64,000 nucleotides of DNA from assembly GCA_023078685.1 (NCBI GenBank), contig JALGAS010000003.1, positions 4,278,001 to 4,342,000 of the forward strand, written 5' to 3'. A model generated the notes under the pieces. That model was not told where the DNA came from. It saw only the letters and a program-made list of their open reading frames with translations, and ran no database searches. Shown piece after piece: positions 14,301 to 27,724 of the stretch. Source of the DNA: Neopestalotiopsis rosae (Eukaryota; Ascomycota; Sordariomycetes; Amphisphaeriales; Sporocadaceae). The first letter of the stretch is position 1. Every line of letters begins with the position of its first letter. Both the position numbers and the translations under genes were made by a program.

Positions 14301-15990
14301 CAACCTCTTTGTGGCAACTAAGGAAGATGAGGCAGACAAGTCACGCCGTTTCGGTTCCATCCTCAAGAGTAATTCCAACGGCACATCGTACGTGCTCAGC
14401 ATCTCTGGAGTCAACTGCGACGCAGCTGGCTATGTAGATTTTGAAAAGATGCTCGGGATCCAGGGTGTCATCATGGTCAATACTGTGGCGAACCCCGATG
14501 CTGTTAGCGAGCCCAAGAAGCTTCAAACCAAGATCAGCCACAACGACGGTGCAGAATGGGCCTTCCTTCCCCCACCCCAGAAGGACTTGGACGGAAAGTC
14601 ATTCTGCCAGAGCAAATCAGGCGACGAGAACTGCGCTCTACACATTCATGGATACACTGAACGGGTGGACCATGGCAAGACCTATTCATCAGAGAGCGCA
14701 GTCGGCATCATGTTTGGATGGGGCAATGTGGGAGCTGCTTTGGGTGACGCCAAGGACGCTGATACGTTCATGACGAGTGATGCTGGCATCAGCTGGAGAA
14801 TGGTTAAGAAGGGCCGCTGGAGCTGGTCGTTTGGCGACCAGGGATCCATCATTGTCCTGGCGTCGCGTGAGGGTCGGATAAAGTCTGTCTCATATACGAC
14901 TGACGAGGGACAAAAGTGGGAGGACTACACGTTTTCCGATTCAGAAGTGACTATCACCGACATTACAACACTTCGCTCTGGCGGCTCTCGCAACTTCCTA
15001 TTGTGGGGTAACGATGGGGACAAGCTGTTCACTGTCAACTTAGATTTCTCTGGTTTGGCAGGTCGACAGTGTGTATACGACGAAAAGAACTCTGAGAAGT
15101 CGGACTATAACCTGTGGAGCCCAAAGCATCCGAAGCAGGCCAACGACTGCCTCTTTGGCCACCAAGCGCAATATCTGCGGAAGAAGCCAGGGCGCGACTG
15201 TTTCAATGGGGAGAAGCTGCAGCACCTCTGGGGCTTTGACAACTGCACCTGCACACGGCAGGATTACGAATGGTAAGTTCAGATCATCACGTGGCGGGTT
15301 GTGTCCACTTGTATCGTGCTAACTATTTTCTTTTACAGTGACTACAACTTTGAGTTGGACAAGCATGGTCAGTGCCAGCTGGTACCAGGCTATCAACCCA
15401 TTTCTCTCGAGCAGTACTGCAGTGAAAACCCGAATGAATCGGAGTTCTATGAACCTTCCGGTTACCGCCGCATCCCGCTCACCACCTGTTCCGGCGAGGG
15501 CGCCAACGAGATGGACAAGACCAAAGCAGTTCACCCATGCCCAGGCAAAGAGGCAGAGTTTGAACGCAAGCACTCGACATCGGGCGTCGCCATCTTCTTT
15601 GCCATTGTCATCCCCATTGGCCTCGCGGGCGCTGTTGGCTGGTGGGTGTGGCGCAACTGGAATGGTAAATTTGGCCAGATTCGTCTTGGAGACCACGGCA
15701 GCACTTTTGATAGCGAGTCTCCGTTGGTCAAGTATCCAGTCATTGTCATCTCTGCCGTGGCGGCAGTGGTCGCAGCTCTCCCTCTGATTGCGTCGAGCCT
15801 CTGGCGAAGTGCGTCATCTGTTTTCGAGAGGCTCAGTGGCAGAGGAGGTTCAAGTTACAGCTGGCTTGGCAACGGTGCACCCAGACGGTTCACCACACGA
15901 GACAGCTTTGCACGCGGAAGAGCCGACTACGCCATTGTCGACGAGGACGAGGGTGAGCTACTTGGCGACGATAGTGACGAAGATATGTGA
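11356..15990 (+). CDS. VPS10: Vacuolar protein sorting receptor Vps10 (sortilin family)
   Basis: Two exons, 11356-15272 and 15339-15990, joined over a 66-nt intron that splits a Cys codon; the protein has 1522 residues. Vps10 cycles between late Golgi and endosome and delivers vacuolar hydrolases such as carboxypeptidase Y. A signal peptide (LLFAVALLWQLFLLPAVNA) is followed by two tandem Vps10 domains, each with Asp-box repeats (e.g. SADAGASWAKV, DDAGRTWLKG, THDHGKSWTTP, SDAGISWRMV) and each closed by a Cys-rich 10CC module (near residues 555-670 and 1235-1375). The transmembrane helix is at about 1388-1410 (GVAIFFAIVIPIGLAGAV). A second hydrophobic stretch (YPVIVISAVAAVVAALPLIA) is seen in the tail, which ends in a very acidic segment, GELLGDDSDEDM, likely the sorting tail. 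The length agrees with fungal Vps10. Confidence 0.97.
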
Positions 15991-18900
15991 AATGTTTACA
16001 TCTAGGGTGGATGGTCGTTGTATAGATGTCAACTTGTTGCGTATGGGTGGCAATTGGCTACAATCATGAATCAGGGGAAAAGGAAGCTGGGGAGGAATGA
16101 AAGAAAGAAGGCAAGCAAGAAAGGCATGATATCTCAACGACGAATTGGGAGATTGCGGTTTCTGCTTGACTGGCATAGTTTTTCGGCGCAGGCTAGATAT
16201 GATCACTCATGGCTTCATGCCTGTGTATTTCGATTTGATTTATATACCATGTATTACCAGTACCTAGACACAGCATATGATCCGCAACAGCCATCATTCT
16301 GCCATCAGAGGTTCACTGAGCAGTGTAGGAGAGAGAAGCCACTGGCATCTAGGAACGGGCAAGGAAGAAAAGTGCAAACCACGAGTTGGCCTTGGAGCGA
16401 CTGTCGACTGGAGAACTGAGTATCGTGTCGTGGCGACTCGTGTACATAGCATATTGTACATACTGCATCACCCAAAATCAGGGGCGCGCAATGTGTGTGA
16501 GTGCTTGCAGGAGGTGGACGTGGGTTGTTAGTGTTGCTGCATGATTCTCATATATGTAGAGTAGCTGCGGTGCAACGTCGGGTGACCACGTTGCAATAAT
16601 GGGGCTCAATATAGTGTCTGTTGGCTGACCGGTTGTCAAGAAGTGCATCTTTTTCTTCCTCCTCGTATTGAAGGCAAGCGAAGGTGAGGTGTACGGAATT
16701 GAAAATTTGTCATTAACGATTTGAGCAATGGTTTAGAAGAACGGGTATCCTCCATCCAGCAAGTCATAGAATTGCCGGACAAACATGAACTTCTAACACA
16801 GGTCTTGTCCTGTTTCGACTTTCAAAAATAAAGGAAAGGATGATAACCTGTCTACAAGCCTGGAGGTACAGATTTTATCAATGGCCATGTTTTCATTTAC
16901 CACTCGTCATGTTCTCTGGCCTTCCGGGACACTACTAAATACTGATATTTCGAAATATGCACATCTTACCGAATGAGAAGAACATGCATAGGCGAGGTCA
17001 GTATGCCTAGACGTGGAAGCAATGTAAATGGCGCCGTGTGTCTGTTTTCGACTATGTTTATCATTGCCGGGGTTTCCCCTTTTCCTGTGACCTATAAGAA
17101 CGCGTCGAATAAAGACACGAAAGAGAAAAACAAAAAAATAAAGAAAGAGAAAATACGATTGGATCGTGTTTCTTTTGGGCTGTTTGGCCGTTATGCAATC
17201 AGGGTTGTAGTGCAGAACAAATAGACCGAGTTTGACAAGCAATAACGGGATGCGGGTTTGTTACAGGGCATGTTGAAAATACAATTCTGCCCGCCCGACT
17301 GAACAATTGTTATACGCACAAGTGTGGTATTTGTAAATACGTGTGGCAGTCTACCATGTACTCTGTAGAAACACAATCGAATCTAGTGCGGCAAGCACTC
17401 TTCGTGAGTTATGGTAGCACAGAGAGGCACTCCCCATCTATTCTGCACATGCAGAGTAAATGTATAAAAGGGATGACGCATAGAGATATCTCTGCAGTGG
17501 ATTCCGGGGGAGACATTGATTACAAAGAGAGACAGATAGAGAGATAGAGAGCCATTTTCCTCAAAGAAAACCTCCTCTTTTGATGCCCACTCTTTACCCG
17601 CGTCTCCTGAAACATGCAGAGCTTACCACGCAAGCTGCACTGCACTGCGCAACCAAGTCTCTTTCCCCTGGATATGCGGGCTTGCAGGTTGTTCGGAAGA
17701 GGAGTAAAAAGAAGAGGGGGCGCCTGAACCACGATATGGGGTTTTCTTGAGGAACCAAGAAGAAGAAAGAAAAAAATATGACAGGTCTGAATCGCGGGAC
17801 ATGACGTGAAACGTACAGTGTAGATATGGGTTCTTTCGGCATGAAATTATAGTCGGGTGGGGGTATAAAATGTTCCCATTCTAGTGCCGATTGATTATAC
17901 CTAGCCGGCAAGACACCCAAAGCGTCAACAAACTAGACATCAAACAGATATAGTTAGGCAATCAGGAGGAACAACTTGAGAACAAAGAGGGTTCATTAGA
18001 GAAAAAGACAAGGATGAATCTGGAGGAGGCAACACGAGCCGCGATATTGTGTACTTTGTGCGACGGGTACATAGTACAATCCCGACTGAATGCAGAGGAC
18101 TAATTGAGCAAAAAAATGGCGCCGAAACCATTGTGTTCGCGTGCGTGGTTAATGCAACCCACTTTCTGTCCCATTCTCCGGCGAAACTAATGCGGGACTC
18201 TCAATGCTCTGCTCTCTCTCTCTCTTCAATCCTGCAGAAACGGCGGAAACGGTGGAGAGAGAGGAGACAGGGAAGAAAAAAAAAAAAAAAAAGGGTGTCT
18301 CGAAACGAACTGCCGCTTTTCTTCTCGGAAACGCTGTCAGGGCCCATCCCATCCACATGGTCGCCAAACTCTAGTTTTCTGTTCATGCTGCCAAAACAGG
18401 AAAATTTCCCACATGCCCTCTCCTACAGTGTGTATAGGTGTGTGTAGGTGCGTGTATGTGTATGCAAGTAATTGTGTAGGTAGTTTGAGACGTCGCACCC
18501 TGGGACAGGCAACACGCTGCAGGCTGCTTGTAGCCGAGGATCCAGTTCGGGGGTGAGAAAACGAACCACCTTGGTATATACTACAGTAACCTAACCTAGT
18601 AGATTTCGTATGTACATACGCAGAAACACTAACGTTTTGTGTGGCACTTAGATTCAACGTCTTTGTACAATACAAATGCTGTCACAGTAAAACGGTACAA
18701 CGTCCCCGGCACCAAGAAAAAAGGATGACGAGATACAAAAGAGACAAGGGCAATTCGAGCCTGGGAATCATCTGCCGAGGAAGCGAGCGGAAAATTAGTC
18801 GAGCCATTAGGAAAATAAAAAAGACGTCCAGCCGCAGGAACACACAAGACCGGAAGCACAACCTACGCACAGAGGTCTGATCGTTGGCTAGTTAAGCTTA

Positions 18901-19927
18901 TTCCTCGGGTCAGCTCGCCAAAATATTAGCAACTACATACGAGCTATAGTACCAGAAGTATGCTAAAGGCTCTGTGCGCTTCCGAGAGTGGGGGTGGAAT
19001 GACAGCCGAGCACGCGAGAAAAAAGAAGAGATGCATGGACAGACACATGGGATGTTACTAAAATATTCTGTAACGATACCTGAGCACCAAGTACTGTAGG
19101 CAAAAAGCCATTGATTAGCACGTGCTATAGCCATATACAGAGTAACCTAGGTACTGTGTGATTGTGGGCTAGGTATCGGAGGTTCTTTTGCTTGATTGGT
19201 GCCCTCGTCATAGCGTGAGAGTGGGTGATTGAGACTATAGCAGACAGAGCCTACCAAGGTGGGCGTGACTGAGTGCAAGTGCGACGCTTCTTTCCCCAGC
19301 TGCACGAGGCACTTGACTTAGGCCTATGCTTGCTGGGACGTTTATGGGCATCCTAAGCCAATCGGGGAATGATACGACACAATCCAGTCCAGAGAGCCTG
19401 CGTGTCTGGCTCATGAAACACTTATTTGGCACTGACACGATAAAGTACGGGAAAGCTTGGGTCCAGAAATGCCTGGCCTGGCGGTGCTGTTTGTACGCCC
19501 CAGATGGTAGTAGAATTGAATGCTTGGTATTCATTGATTTGATGACCTATCAATTCGTGTGCAATTAGAATTATTTTCCTTCGGGAGGCTTGCCATCAAC
19601 AGGACCCATTGTCCCTCATCATCCTCCCTTGAATGAAATATTCCCTTCTCTGCAATGATGACGGCCGAGGTAAACAAATTCCAGTAAAGCCAAATGATAT
19701 CTCCGCTACATGAGTTAAAATGATGGCGCCTTGGGCGAGCGATATATGATACAGTGATAAAAAAGTCGTTATGATAAAGGTGCTCGTCGTAGTGTATGAA
19801 TGGCGGCCGTGTCTTGATGCATGAGCGTGAGCTTGCGATCTTATGAAATAGACATTCGTCTTGTCTTTGTTGTTGTTGTTATCCTTTCTTTCCCCCTTCC
19901 TCCCCCTTCCCCTACGGACTACATCTT
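15991..19927. other. Long intergenic region, no gene recognised
   Basis: About 3.9 kb between the 3' ends of VPS10 (+) and the mucin-like gene (-), long for convergent fungal genes. All frames are short and of mixed composition. A run of 17 A lies at 18276-18292, and AT-rich patches occur around 17100-17160. I see nothing coding. It may contain long 3' UTRs or a non-coding transcript. Confidence 0.5.
18276..18292 (+). repeat. Poly(A) tract, 17 nt
   Basis: Seventeen consecutive A follow a purine-rich GGAGAGAGAGGAGACAGGGAAG context. It is a simple homopolymer. No target-site duplication or retroposed coding sequence was noticed beside it. Confidence 0.8.
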
Positions 19928-22900
19928 TTAGTTGCGCCGCACCTTATTCCAGAATCGTTTGACTACTCCAGTATCTGCGGATGCAGATGCAGCGGCAGCA
20001 GCAGCTGCCTCTTCCTCCTCATCCAGGCTGGCAAAGAAAGCTTCGAGACTTTCTTTGGACTTGCCCGTGTTTCCTGCCGAGCTTTTCTTTGGGGGAGCAT
20101 CCTCGAGACGAGGGGCCGCTCTCGCCATTTGCTGTGCAGATTTCTTCTGCCAGCCGTAAATTTCGTCGTCACCAGCTCGGAGGTCTGGTCTCGTAAGAGT
20201 CATGCGTAGTGTCATCTCTCTCGACGACGCCGGAATCTGCGCATAGCCATCCATCGGTGGGCGGAACGGAGGCTCCATCGCATTCATCAGGCTTTCCTGT
20301 TGCGAATCGGCCTTGTCTGGACTATTAGGTGTCCTGGGTGACTCTGGATCGGGTAGAGACTCTTCACTGTAGATTGATGATTGGTCATCTGAGAAGAAGG
20401 TCTTTTGTCTCGACGAGTCTTGCGAGCGCAAACCCCGAGAATGACCGCGTGATCCGTGCCGTTCATGATCTGGAAGGTTTGTAATCGCGTTTTTTGATGG
20501 GAATCCAAACTCGACAGCTTCGTCAAACTTTTGAGGCGACGCAAGGTAGACACGCAATTTTGCCCGAGCCTCTGGATCTTGGTAGTGAGCCGCATCCGGA
20601 TCAAAAGTCGGAATGGGCTCTTCAAACACGGGTCGTGGATTTATGAGAGAGAGTGTCCGAGACCTGCGACGAACAGGCAACGGAGGCTGAGAAGTAGGTG
20701 AGCTCGTCGAGGGCGATGCTGGAGTGTGCGTTCCGCTATTGGTCCCTGGGCGACTGATGGACATGGAAGACCGGCCAAAGGGAATCTTGTTTATTGAAAG
20801 ATGACGGCGGAAGGACGGGCGATGCTCGTTTGTCGATCGACGTGGTACACTCTCCTTCAGGTTGGCATGGTAGTCGTCCAATTGCAAACTCAAATCCAAG
20901 TCGTCGTCGCCTTCCAACCATCGAAAACTGTCATAGAAGCTGTCGCCACGTTCAAGCCCCTGCTTGGGAGCGCTCGTATGGTCCACCATCCTGCCCGATT
21001 GGGGTGCCGTGCTGGGCTTGGATGAAGTGAAAGTGGATGCGTAAGCACTGTGTGATGGTGGTGGGCGTCGATCGGAGCGACGACCGATTTTATAGATGGC
21101 CTCGTCTGCGGCGTCCAGTATAACACTTTCCCTTAGACACCTAGCCAAGGCTAGCTGTTCTGCCCTGCTTAGGGTGCGGTTATGACCCGCAAGAGGGTCT
21201 GTGTGCGGAGTCGGCGTTTTATAAACAGAAGTTGAGCTCTGTGACCGACTTATTGGACCCGTAGAGACAAGAGTCTCTGACCTTGAGTGAGTATCTCTCT
21301 GAGATGTATCGAAGTCACTGAAAGTGAAGCTTCTGGGCGATGGTCTGTATCCGTCGAGGTCTGAACTACTACTATCATGGAGGGCGCCAGATGACTGAGC
21401 AAACCTCAAACGCTCCAGCGAGGAGAAGTACTAAAAGCAAGGAAGGAATGTATTAGCCACGGCCACATGAGAAGAGGGCACAGATGCAATGGCCCATATG
21501 TAACAGAGAAATAACATTCATGTACAAAGACATGAGCAAGAATGGGCTAAAGGGAAAAGCTCAGGAATAAGAAGAATCCAAAAATAAAAAAAGAGAGAAG
21601 AAGCCTGGTCAGTTTTTTCTTTTGAGTAAAGACCGGAACGCCATGGGCGTGTGAGACATGGGGAGGCTTGAGGCGCCGGCGTGTGGACCGCATGCAATAT
21701 TGGGAGCCCATAGCGTTAAACCATCCGCGGTGCGACTAGGTTCAAGAGGCATCAAGTCCCGTACACACGCAACGCGGTGCCGTAACTGTGCAGCCCAGCA
21801 CATGGTGACAGAACCACAGCTATGCAGGTCGAGCATGGGAGCGCGCATGCAACCCCGGAGCTGGCGTAGGGATCCGGCTGGCAGTGGCCGAGGTCGTCCA
21901 GGTCGTCTTGCTGATCTGACCTGATGCGACCCAATTGATCCAATTGATGCTGCTCCAATGTGCCAAAGGCGCGGAGGTCGGGCTCAATGGGATGCCATTC
22001 TCCGTATCCGTACTGTGAAGGCAGCCCTCTTGCCCCCCCAAGCAAGCCAAGGAGCAAGCAGATGAAGCATCAATCACACCTCGAGTTGACGCAGGTCCGA
22101 ACCAGAGAGACAACAAAAGAAAAGTAACAAAATACATGGCGCGACTGCGAATGATGCGGTAGCTTGGCATGCCACGGGAATTAGACTGCGCCAGTGAGTT
22201 GATAGCTCCCGTATAAGTGGAGCTGATGATGAGACAAAGAACATTGCTCGACGTCTTTGGGCATGATGCGCGCAAGCAGTCAGGTACCGAATTCTCTCTA
22301 CCCATGGCTTGGGTATCGACCTAATTGGCAGCATTGGCGGCAGAAAACAAGGCTGTCTGGAATCTATGACGTGCAGAGAAGACATGGACAGCATAGACAG
22401 AAAGAGAAGATATAAAAAAAAGAGAGAGAGATGGGCACAATTGGGGCCAGCAATCGTAGATACTTTCTGCTGCATACTTGACATTTGATGTACGCTGTAC
22501 TGACTGACACCAAAATTCGCGTCTCTCGTGGTTGCAGGGATGAAGTGCATGTGGCCGCAGATTTGCTCAACACGGGCAACATGAACCTGCAGAAAAGGCA
22601 AAAAAAGAAAGAAATCAAGACACGGAGAGATTTGAAATAGTAGACTAACCTTGCGGCGTACAGCTAGTGGCAGTGTCTCAAACTCTTCGATTTCTTCTCG
22701 CGACAGCTGCTGCAATGGTGGGCTGAGAATGTTGCTGCTGCTACTGCTGTTGTCTCTCTTGCCCGAGTATTTCCTGGGCGGTTTGGCGTTGCAGTCGCTC
22801 GTCTTTGGCCTGGCAGGGATCCAACGGCGCGTTGATGCAGTGGTAGCAGTGGCAGTAGTAGCAACTGTAGTAGCAGTAGTAGTGCTGGTGACGGCAGACG

Positions 22901-23087
22901 ACGCTTCCGTGTCGCGCGAAGTATCTGTAGCTGCTGCTAAGGACCGCTGGTCCGCGCCTGGTAGTCGATTTTGTTCGCGAAGGGTGTTGTGATATTCGGC
23001 CACCAGCTTGCTACTGAGATGAGTGGGATTCGGCAACCTCACCGAGCCCTCGCTGGCGACTCTAGATCGGGCCCGCGCCGGTCCCAT
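19928..23087 (-). CDS. Fungal 'mucin-like' protein, serine-rich, 1.2-kb intron
   Basis: Exon 1 is 23087-22650 (146 codons) and exon 2 is 21430-19928 (500 codons plus stop); the 1219-nt intron has GTTAGT and TTTTAG ends in phase 0. The join restores LPLAVRRK/YFSSLERLRFAQ, which reads as one helix. The 646-residue product is of the type commonly named 'mucin' in Sordariomycete annotations but has no signal peptide. Exon 1 is a Thr/Ala- and Ser-rich linker. Exon 2 has RTLSRAEQLALARCLRES, EAIYKIGRR, a folded-looking block DPEARAKLRVYLASPQKFDE, EIYGWQKKSAQQMAR and a C-terminal poly-Ala/acidic segment ending VKRFWNKVRRN. A role in the cytosol or nucleus is likelier than a cell-wall role. The intron is unusually long for this genome, so an additional exon inside it is possible. 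Confidence 0.8.
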
Positions 23088-25903
23088 CTTTGAGGTAGGT
23101 TAGGCGTTTTGGTTTGACGTCTGGTCGTCTGGTCTACTTCCAAATATCTTGGGATAATATCAAGGATCAATGGCTCAAATCAGGTTCTGGCACCCGGAAT
23201 GTCTAGCTACCGACCGGCGGTCAGCAGCGAAGCATGATATCCGTGTCGAGATCCGGGCAATGTAGCAGAAGGCACCGGGGTTCCTAGGCCTTTTGTTTGG
23301 TTTCTGTTCTTGGTTCTGATCGACGAAGGAGAGGGAAAAAAAAAAAGAAAGATATCACAAAGATGTACAAATGGAAGCCGGAAACTACGAAGACATCAAA
23401 GAAGACAGGAAGGGACGATATGATAGCACAACACGTCTCTTATCGAGCAAACAAACTACCATTGGGGGGGATCCAGTAGAAGATCCAGTCGAAGCGCCGG
23501 CCATCGCTCATCACATCAAGCTCTTGAGTAACGAATGGCCAGTGGTGGGCTGGCGACTGGAGACTGGGATTCAGAGCCTACCACCCACCGCCCTCGTGGA
23601 GATGGCTAACAATGGGCGAACATGGGTTTTCTAGAAGGACGAGGGGTGCATTGGGAAACCCCTGCCCGCCAGGCCAGTCAAGTCGGCGCACTATGTACCA
23701 GAGCAGGGCATATCTTGGGTCACTGGCTGCTGCGTGCGTTATTCTATCCAACTTGGCAACCAGCCAGAAAGAGGCTGAGAGGCCCAGAAGCCTGAAGCGT
23801 GGTTGCCAGTGGTGCCTGGCAACGACGTGGACTTTTTGGAGAAGGGAAGGGAAGAGCAGGAGCAGCGTTCTCAATCCTTGGCCCATGGAACATCCCATAT
23901 TCCAGGGACACGTCTGCGATGGGACCAATCGTCTCCCAGGCACGATGCAAGGAACAGGCACGCTAACACATGTGTCAACGGCGGCTGTTGGCTCGATCAC
24001 ACAGCGCTGAGCGCCCTGAGGGCCCTGCGAGGTATGGTATGGAGTCTTTTGGTTGGTAGCTCCAGTCAAGCCCAGTGCCAGCTTGGGTGGGGTGCACTTC
24101 ACTCTCTGCCTGCCTTGCCTGCCTGCTGCTGGCTGCTCAGTACTAGGTAGGCTAGGCTAGGGGGGTTTGTACGCCCACAGTGAGGGCGCGCCAAGATAGC
24201 CCCAGCTGCGGGGTTCCTCTTTCGTTCGTCCGTTGCCCCTTTCGGCTGCAACGCCCAGGGGCACCAGCAGATTGAGGGATCCCGTATCCGGCAGCGATCG
24301 ACACGCCCACGTCAATTTGGTCAAGAGGCGATGATAATCTCATTTGTGTCTCTTTTTTTGGCCAACCACTATTCCTCTGGTCTGGCTGGTCGACTGCTTT
24401 TGCTTCTCCATGGTCACCAGTCCAGTCACTTCCTGTCACTCAGCTGTCTCTTGGCTTTTTGTCTTGTCAATGATCGTCCCTGCTTCATCCGCTCCAGCAA
24501 GCAAAAAACTTCTCACATGCAGAATAACCGTGCCGATCTGAACCGACACATCAGCCTTTCCAGATTCACAGGGCCACAACGCTGTGTGAAACTACCGAAG
24601 TACAGTTCGTGGCTAGTAATATGACAAATCCGCTCGTCGATCGCAGGTTAACGTCATCATTTCTGTAGTCCTTTCTTTCCTTGCCTGTCCTTGTGTCCGA
24701 TATATTGATCTTATACTTTTGACTCGTGCATATATATCATATGACGGGTAAAAGAAGAATATTGCTCGTCCTATTCAAGTATTGGCATCCATATCCATCT
24801 CATACGAGCGCCACCTATCTTAATACACACATGCCCATGGCTAGATTCAGATATGTACCGAGACTATTTTCGCGCCGACTACGTATTGAATGTAGGTCAT
24901 CTTTGGTCATCCTGTACGCCATTTTTTTCTAATCGATATCCCTGAACGTAAATCCCGAGGTCCCCTTCCACTTGGCCATCTAATCTTAATGCTTCCCGCC
25001 CGTCCATCGCGCCTGGCCACGAGGGTCCTCGTGGTCCACTTCCGTTGCGACTGGCGGCTTGCCATTCCCGGGCTGTCGGGTCGGTCTTCTCGGGATAAGC
25101 CACTTATCAACTAAAAACGTTTGAGCCATTCCTCTTTGAAAATTTGATCTATTCCCCTGGGAATTCGATCACATCAATCAATATATATGTGTGTGCTCTG
25201 TGTGTATGTCGCCGCTCCCCCAAATGTCCACATGATGATCTGTGGCTTGTGTAAGTACCTTCGGGTGACGATAATTCCGGCGGGGTCGCGTCCTTTTTCA
25301 TCATCCTCGTCGCAAGATGTGGATGTCTACTATGTACGGGTGGGACAGGTTTACAAGGCAGAGGGAGAGGGAGAGAGAAAAAAAGAGAAATGGAAAATAC
25401 CGTCCAGCCCCTGCCAACCCAGTCCTGTAGATCATCAAATGTTTATTAGTCTGCCACCAGGTTTTAAATATCATAAATCACCTCTCCCCCTGCTGTCAAT
25501 CTATCCATTCTACTCATTGTTCAGCAGAGCGCCTTGCGTTGTGATGAAGCTACACGTCCTTACTTATTGCACGGATAGTCGTTCTCCCGATTGCGAGATG
25601 AGGAATATCAAATAGCAATTGAAATGGTGTATGGTTCAAATGTCGCAACGACTAGGATTCTGATAATCGTACCAGGCAGTATAAGGGGAAATAACCAGTA
25701 AATTAAGATATGAACAAGAAAGAAATGTGTTTGTCCGCTCAACTCCTTTCCATCCACGATAGAAAATCAATGTCTACTCGCGAGACTTGTGTGTTCATCT
25801 CGTCGCGCTCCACAGGGTTCGCCAGAACCCACCGAGTTGCATAGGTAAACGCATAATCGCCCGAAACGGGGGCCGTATCTTATGTACAATATGGCAACAG
25901 GGT
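23088..25903. other. Intergenic, upstream of the mucin-like gene
   Basis: About 2.8 kb between the mucin-like start codon and the stop of the aminomutase gene, both on the minus strand. Frames on both strands at 23578-24150 overlap but resemble no protein. A short A-run lies at about 23337-23345. Nothing else is recognised. Confidence 0.5.
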
Positions 25904-27724
25904 TCATGCGCTTCCGATGAGTGAGTCCACCGGATCATAGTACTCGTATATCTTGTTGCCGCCCTTGACGGCCGGGGCGTCGTAGGTCGAGATGCCCGTC
26001 GTCCGGTCATAGGATATCTTGCTGTGGGCGGGCTGCTTGCCTCCGCCGCCCGGCAGGTCGACGATGAACTTTGGCAGGTCGAAGCCGGCAATGGACCCCA
26101 TGAGCTGTTTCTCAATGTCGAGAATCGTCTGCAATGGTGTGCGGAAGTGCTCGGCTCTGGGGACCATGTCGCATTGATACACGTAGTACTGTAGAACCCT
26201 GTGTTAGCGGCCAAGAATAAGAAATATGCTTGTCTTCTCTCGAGTTAAATCAACAAATGACTTACCGGCTGTATTCTTAATGTATCTGCCAAAGTCCGGA
26301 TCAGTGTGCCCATGGTCTCGACATCGTCATTGACTCCCCTGAGCAGCACAGTCTGGTTACGAACCGTGACTCCCGCATCGCGCAGTCTCCGGCTGGCCTT
26401 TTCAGTAATCCACGAGATCTCATTCGGATGATTGAAATGCGTGTGAAGAGCCATCCTCTTGCCCGCCTTCTCGGCCTGCTGGCTGACGTATATGAGGGCA
26501 TTGGTCCACTGGTCATTCGGGTCGAGGAAGCGATTGGGGCTCACCGCCAGCCCCTTGGAGGCAAAGCGGAATTTCTTGATGTTGGGCATGTTGATCAGTT
26601 TCATGCCAATCTCGACAAGGTGTTCTGGCCCGATAAAGAATGAGTCGCCTCCTGAGACGACGATATCTTGAATTTCGGGAGTGTTTGCAATATGGTCAAA
26701 ACACGCTTCCCACCGGGCTCTGCGTTGTTTGAAAGCACCAGACTTCTCGAGAGCGACTGTGTCAGCGCCGATTTCGTACGATCTCGTGCAGAAAGCACAG
26801 TAAGTGGGACAGATGTTTGTAGCTGAGAGGTCTTGATTAGCTCGCAATGATATTCATATCTTTTGTAAGCAGACATACCCAGGAACAGAGCCTTGTCAGG
26901 ATACCGATGTACCAAGCCCGTCACTTTCGAGTCGATTTCCTCGTGCAAAGAGTCGAGAAGGGCTTTTGGATGATCCGGAAGCATCCTAGACCCGAGAGGC
27001 ATAAATTGCCGGAATATGGGATCGTTTCGAGGATCCGCCCAATTGATCCTGCTGAAGATGTATGGCCTATGATCGAGACGGTCTATTAGTCACTTCCACC
27101 TGAGTACTAAGGGTAACAGTGACCGAGACTTACATCATGCGTACTGACATGGTGGAACATGCAAATCCATCAAAAATGTCGTCAATGAACTCGTCTCGGC
27201 TTTGCATTCGACCACTGTCCTTGTCCATAGGAATATAATCGGGAACTAGCCCACCGATTAACCTCCTGAACGCAATGGGGTTTGACTTTCTGTGAAACTT
27301 GATGTCATTTCTCATCTAGATTCAAGTCAGCAACTGCTTCTTCTACAGCATTTCTAGCATGTGTGGCACTCACGCTCCACGAATACGACATGAACTGCTC
27401 GGCCGATACATCCTTCCACATTGGAATCTTTCTCCAAAACTCATCCAGCTTTGGCTCAGGTTGTGCGCTCGACTTCATGTTACCCATGAATGGCGAGAAG
27501 GCCTCATCTAGCTTGAGCTTTGGCATGGCAACTTCAGCAGCATGCTTGACAGATGATGAGGAAATCCCCCTGCTGGAAAGACGCTGACTGGTACGTATGA
27601 GATTAGGCAGCGAGACAAACGGATTTGCCTGGCAGCTGTGAATTTGACGGAGAGCAGACATTGTCGACATTGCTTGGCACTGTCTCTGAGAGAACTGGCG
27701 GCTAAGCCCTGACGACTGTAACAT
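25904..27724 (-). CDS. Lysine 2,3-aminomutase family radical SAM enzyme, putatively mitochondrial
   Basis: Five exons: 27724-27374, 27315-27134, 27066-26879, 26822-26266 and 26188-25904; introns are 58, 67, 56 and 77 nt. The product is 520 residues. The family interconverts L-lysine (or a related amino acid) and its beta isomer using SAM, a [4Fe-4S] cluster and PLP. The cluster motif CPTYCAFCTRSY (Cys245, Cys249, Cys252) is complete, and the PLP-lysine motif PGGGGKQP is present with the Lys at ~477. Other family blocks are PYIFSRINWADPRNDPIFRQ, DIVVSGGDSFF, HTHFNHPNEIS, TVRNQTVLLRGVND and YYVYQCDMV. The first ~60 residues are rich in Ser, Arg and Gln with almost no acids, as in a mitochondrial presequence. 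The enzyme is mainly bacterial, so an old transfer into fungi followed by intron gain is plausible. The substrate is not certain. Confidence 0.92.

Noticed and set aside
22074..22649. Continuation of mucin-like exon 1 as a 337-residue protein
   Set aside because: The part beyond 22649 is low-complexity and hydrophobic without conserved blocks, while splicing to 21430 restores a coherent helix. Kept only as a possible intron-retention product.
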